DNA from: Calamus simplicifolius
Taxonomy: Eukaryota > Streptophyta > Magnoliopsida > Arecales > Arecaceae
DNA length: 64,000 bases
Assembly: GCA_900491605.1 (NCBI GenBank)
Contig: UESW01000102.1
Span: forward strand, 30,590 to 94,589
Reading direction: 5' to 3'
Positions 61,251-64,000 of this stretch are shown in pieces (positions within the stretch are counted from its first letter, which is position 1; each line of letters starts with the position of its first letter). The position numbers were made by a program, and so were the translations under genes. The notes under the pieces were generated by a model. That model searched no databases and was not told where the DNA came from. It saw only the letters and a list, made by a program, of their open reading frames with translations.

Positions 61251-61563
61251 ATTGATTTTCTAGGAATTAACGGTCCAAAAAATAGATTTCTAGAATTTTT
61301 ATTTTTATATGCATGTTTGGTCGGCCGTAGGTCATAAGAAAGCCTTAGAAATGGCTTTTCTTAGGTTAATTATATTTAGTTGGGAATCTTATTTTCTGAA
61401 AAGTAGAATTGATTTCCTAGGAATTAACGGTCCAAAAAAAAATATTTCTAGAATTTTTTTTTTTATATTGCATGTTTGGTCAGCCATAGGTCATAGAAAA
61501 CCTAGAAAATGGCTTTTCTTAGGCTAATTATATCTAGTTAACAATCTCATTTTCTAAAAAGTA
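61251..61563. repeat. Tandem duplication of about 157 bp, two copies
   Basis: Copies at about 61251-61406 and 61407-61563 share TAGGAATTAACGGTCCAAAA, GCATGTTTGGTC, TAGGTCATA, AATGGCTTTTCTTAGG and TATTTTCTGAAAAGTAGA with small differences. Confidence 0.85.
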
Positions 61564-62844
61564 GATGGTCAGTTTAAAATTTATTTTAGGATTATGAATA
61601 AAGCATTGGATTATAATATTAATGGACCACTCTCAAGATTAGGTTGATCGGATTATGGGCCAAATGTTTCTGAAAAGATAGGTTAATCACAGTAGAGGAC
61701 TAGTCAACATATTTTTAAATACCAACACCTTACATAGTGTTGGTTGACCACTCTTAATCTTCGGTCATCTAATCTAAAAGTTAAAAAATTTCTATAAAGA
61801 TAGTTAAGCACAGTGAAGGCTTAGTTGACCTATCTTCATAGTTCAAACTGAAACAACCTTATTTTGTCAAGATATTCAGTGAAGGCTTCACAAAGAACTA
61901 CTTTCACAACTACTTCAAGGAACCTAAAATTAAGATGCTATGTTTACATTGATAATGTGATATAGGTTGTGTAATAAAACTAATTCCTGTCCATTATTTG
62001 AAACAAATGTTGCATGAAATGCAAGGACCAATTTAGAGACCGTTTGAAGGATTAACTCAAGGGTTGGATCTGGTATCGAACAATATGAAGGAACATGAGG
62101 ACCATCAGAGAAGTAAACCGGTCATAAAGAAGTTATCAAATTGGACATCATATAGGATGGAGGGGTATGGAGAGCAGTGGCTAGGTTTAGGGTAGACAAA
62201 ATGATAAGAAAAAATAACCCTTCACAAAGGGTAAAAATGAATAAAAATTATTATTATAGAATTACTAGGTCATAGGAAACTTATTTTCCCATTCCATGAT
62301 GGGTTTACAATTACCATACGACATAGTAATCACCCTCCATCTAGAATCCATATTTTCATTAACCTACACTAAAAACTCTAATAAAATGAGGAGGGTGGTC
62401 ATGGTTTTATGAAAGAGGCACTTTTTTTCATAGGAATGGAGTATCAACCAAATGGGGCCTAAATTGTACTTTATCCGCCAATATCAGTGGATACATCAAT
62501 TTACAAGGATCAAGATGATCTAAACTTACATCTTGGCAAAGATATTGAAATTGACATTGAAAGAAAAGAAAACTACTAGGCCAAGAATAAGATGAGAATG
62601 GGAACTTAAAGCCGATAATGATAATGACAGTGGTAATGATAAATTTATTGTAGTTAGTCTTTTATTTAGAATGACATCTATTTCTAAACTTTACTCAAAT
62701 CTATCTCAATATAATTTTTTATTTTTTATTATTTTTAAAGAACCTAACTTTTTGCATCTATTCAAAACCACTTCTGCTAAGAAAACGAGATTTCACTTAA
62801 TAAAGAGAAGAACTTAGTTTCCCATCTTATCTCAGAAAAAGAGA

Positions 62845-62847
<3 letters not shown>

Positions 62848-62877
<30 letters not shown>
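62848..62877. repeat. (TA)n microsatellite
   Basis: About 14 perfect TA units. Confidence 0.95.
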
Positions 62878-62880
<3 letters not shown>

Positions 62881-64000
62881 GAAGAACAGTAATCATTCAA
62901 CGTCAAGATTATATTATAGGATTTATATTTCGATTGATATAAATCAAGCCAAACTATAGGCAAGATCGTATCATTTTCATAATTACTAACTCCAAGCAAT
63001 ATAAGAATCACTAAGAAAAATGCCAAAAAAAAAAGAAGCATTAATCATTGTTTTAAATATTATTATAGCCATCCTAATGATCATCATAACTGCTTTAGCT
63101 ACCCTTCATTATGTTAGTAAGATAAATAATCAATTTTTTTATTATAATGAAATTTTGTGACATAAATAACAATCATTATTTTTTCTTGCACTTTTTTTAA
63201 TAAAATAATATTTTTAAAATTCAAAGTGTTTTCCTTAAAACTTTCCCCCGTAAAGGAATTGCACAATCCAAAATCTAATACTACTTTTATTCATCAAAAT
63301 ATGAAGAAAAAACAATGTCATCATTTTTCATTATTAACCTTTATTTTCTTGGATAGCAGATGATATTTTAACGCCTATTTTAATATTATAATTTGAAGAA
63401 AAAAAAATCTTTTGTACTAAATAATAGCCATCATAATTATTATCATGGTAAAGTGACGATTTCGGTGAGGACTATCATGACATGATAACGTGATACTTAA
63501 AATCCTGGGGTTAGGACAGATGATTTGGTACCAAACCATGGCAAGGTCATGATATAACCTTTAGAAAATAGAACACAAATTAAACTGGGACTACATGGGG
63601 GATGAGAGGTTGGTGTCAAGTACGGTCGACATTGATTTTAGAATCGTCACAAACTTGTTGGTCGATGCAGCGAATGAGATGCCAATATGCCATCAACTCT
63701 AGGCAAGATGTAAGATATAAAAGAAAGGGGGAAAAAATAATTTGTGGAGGAGAAACTGGCATGAACTTTTCAGGCCTTAAGCAGGATGTCAGATTCTGAA
63801 TTGGATGCTGCAACTAATGGAAAGAAAGTGACCAACTCATAGCTAGTTCGGATCTAAGAAAAAATCAACATCAGAAATAAGTTTTCAAGATTAAGTAACA
63901 TTATTTTGGGATTTTTTAAAGTTATGAATGCTTTATTCTTTTCTTTCATTCGGTTGGTCAGTCATTGGAATTTAATTGTTTGCAGAGTTTGTGTACTGCT

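Larger units (their letters stand above)
58450..64000. other. AT-rich intergenic DNA, no gene supported
   Basis: Contains a tandem duplication (61251-61563), a (TA)n run at 62848-62877 and scattered homopolymers. The open frame at 60182-60520 has no recognisable domain. I see no RNA gene here. Confidence 0.45.

Noticed and set aside
1..64000. tRNA, rRNA, CRISPR array or organelle-DNA insertion
   Set aside because: I looked for tRNA-like cloverleaf boxes, rRNA landmarks, regularly spaced repeats and plastid/mitochondrial gene sequence and saw none. The TGGTATCAGAGC matches are retrotransposon primer-binding sites.

Overview
This is a stretch of flowering-plant nuclear genome. The evidence is one intron-bearing plant gene, many LTR retrotransposons of plant lineages (Copia Tork-like and SIRE-like, Ty3/Gypsy Tat-like), small inverted-repeat elements, plant-type microsatellites and AT-rich intergenic DNA. 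The closest recalled relatives of the one gene are monocot (rice-like) proteins. A large-genome monocot is a reasonable guess, but the species cannot be named from sequence alone.

The only confident host gene is a cytochrome b561 (transmembrane ascorbate-dependent oxidoreductase) on the minus strand, with four exons at 17360-17505, 11038-11086, 10743-10942 and 7314-7625. The exon joins are in frame with GT-AG borders, and all four haem-ligand histidines are present. Two things are odd. The expected start codon is out of frame because one G seems to be missing at about 17491-17493. Intron 1 is 6.3 kb because a degenerate Tork-type Copia element (11899-16655, target duplication GAAAT) sits in it. 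About 150 bp of the gene's upstream flank has a diverged second copy at 3633-3795.

Layout: 1-374, unexplained flank. 375-3223, 5'-truncated Copia element (pol plus 3' LTR). 3224-7313, mostly AT-rich DNA with the promoter-like duplicate. 7314-17505, the cytochrome b561 gene. 17506-18278, its GC-rich upstream flank with G-boxes and a possible MITE. 18279-42941, a nest of retroelements. 42947-64000, AT-rich intergenic DNA with a SIRE-like solo LTR, several MITEs, direct duplications and microsatellites, and no gene I can support.

The nest can be unpacked by target duplications. A minus-strand Tat-type Gypsy element (18279-42941, TSD AAGTA) has its 3' LTR split by a roughly 3-kb solo-LTR-like insert (19128-32250, imperfect TSD CCGTT/CCGTC). 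That insert is itself split by a minus-strand SIRE-type Copia element (21119-31213, perfect TSD AGAGT). The Tat element carries an antisense, apparently spliced extra gene at about 33080-34880 and a 1.3-kb minisatellite of about 48-bp units. The SIRE element carries gag, a broken pol and an envelope-like third region. All the retroelement reading frames are damaged.

I found no wholly new biological system. The observations most worth a second look are the b561 start lesion, the duplicated promoter block, arrays of the palindrome GAGTCGACTC shared by different nested LTRs, the antisense spliced Tat gene, and a Mutator-like MITE family with exact 9-bp target duplications.
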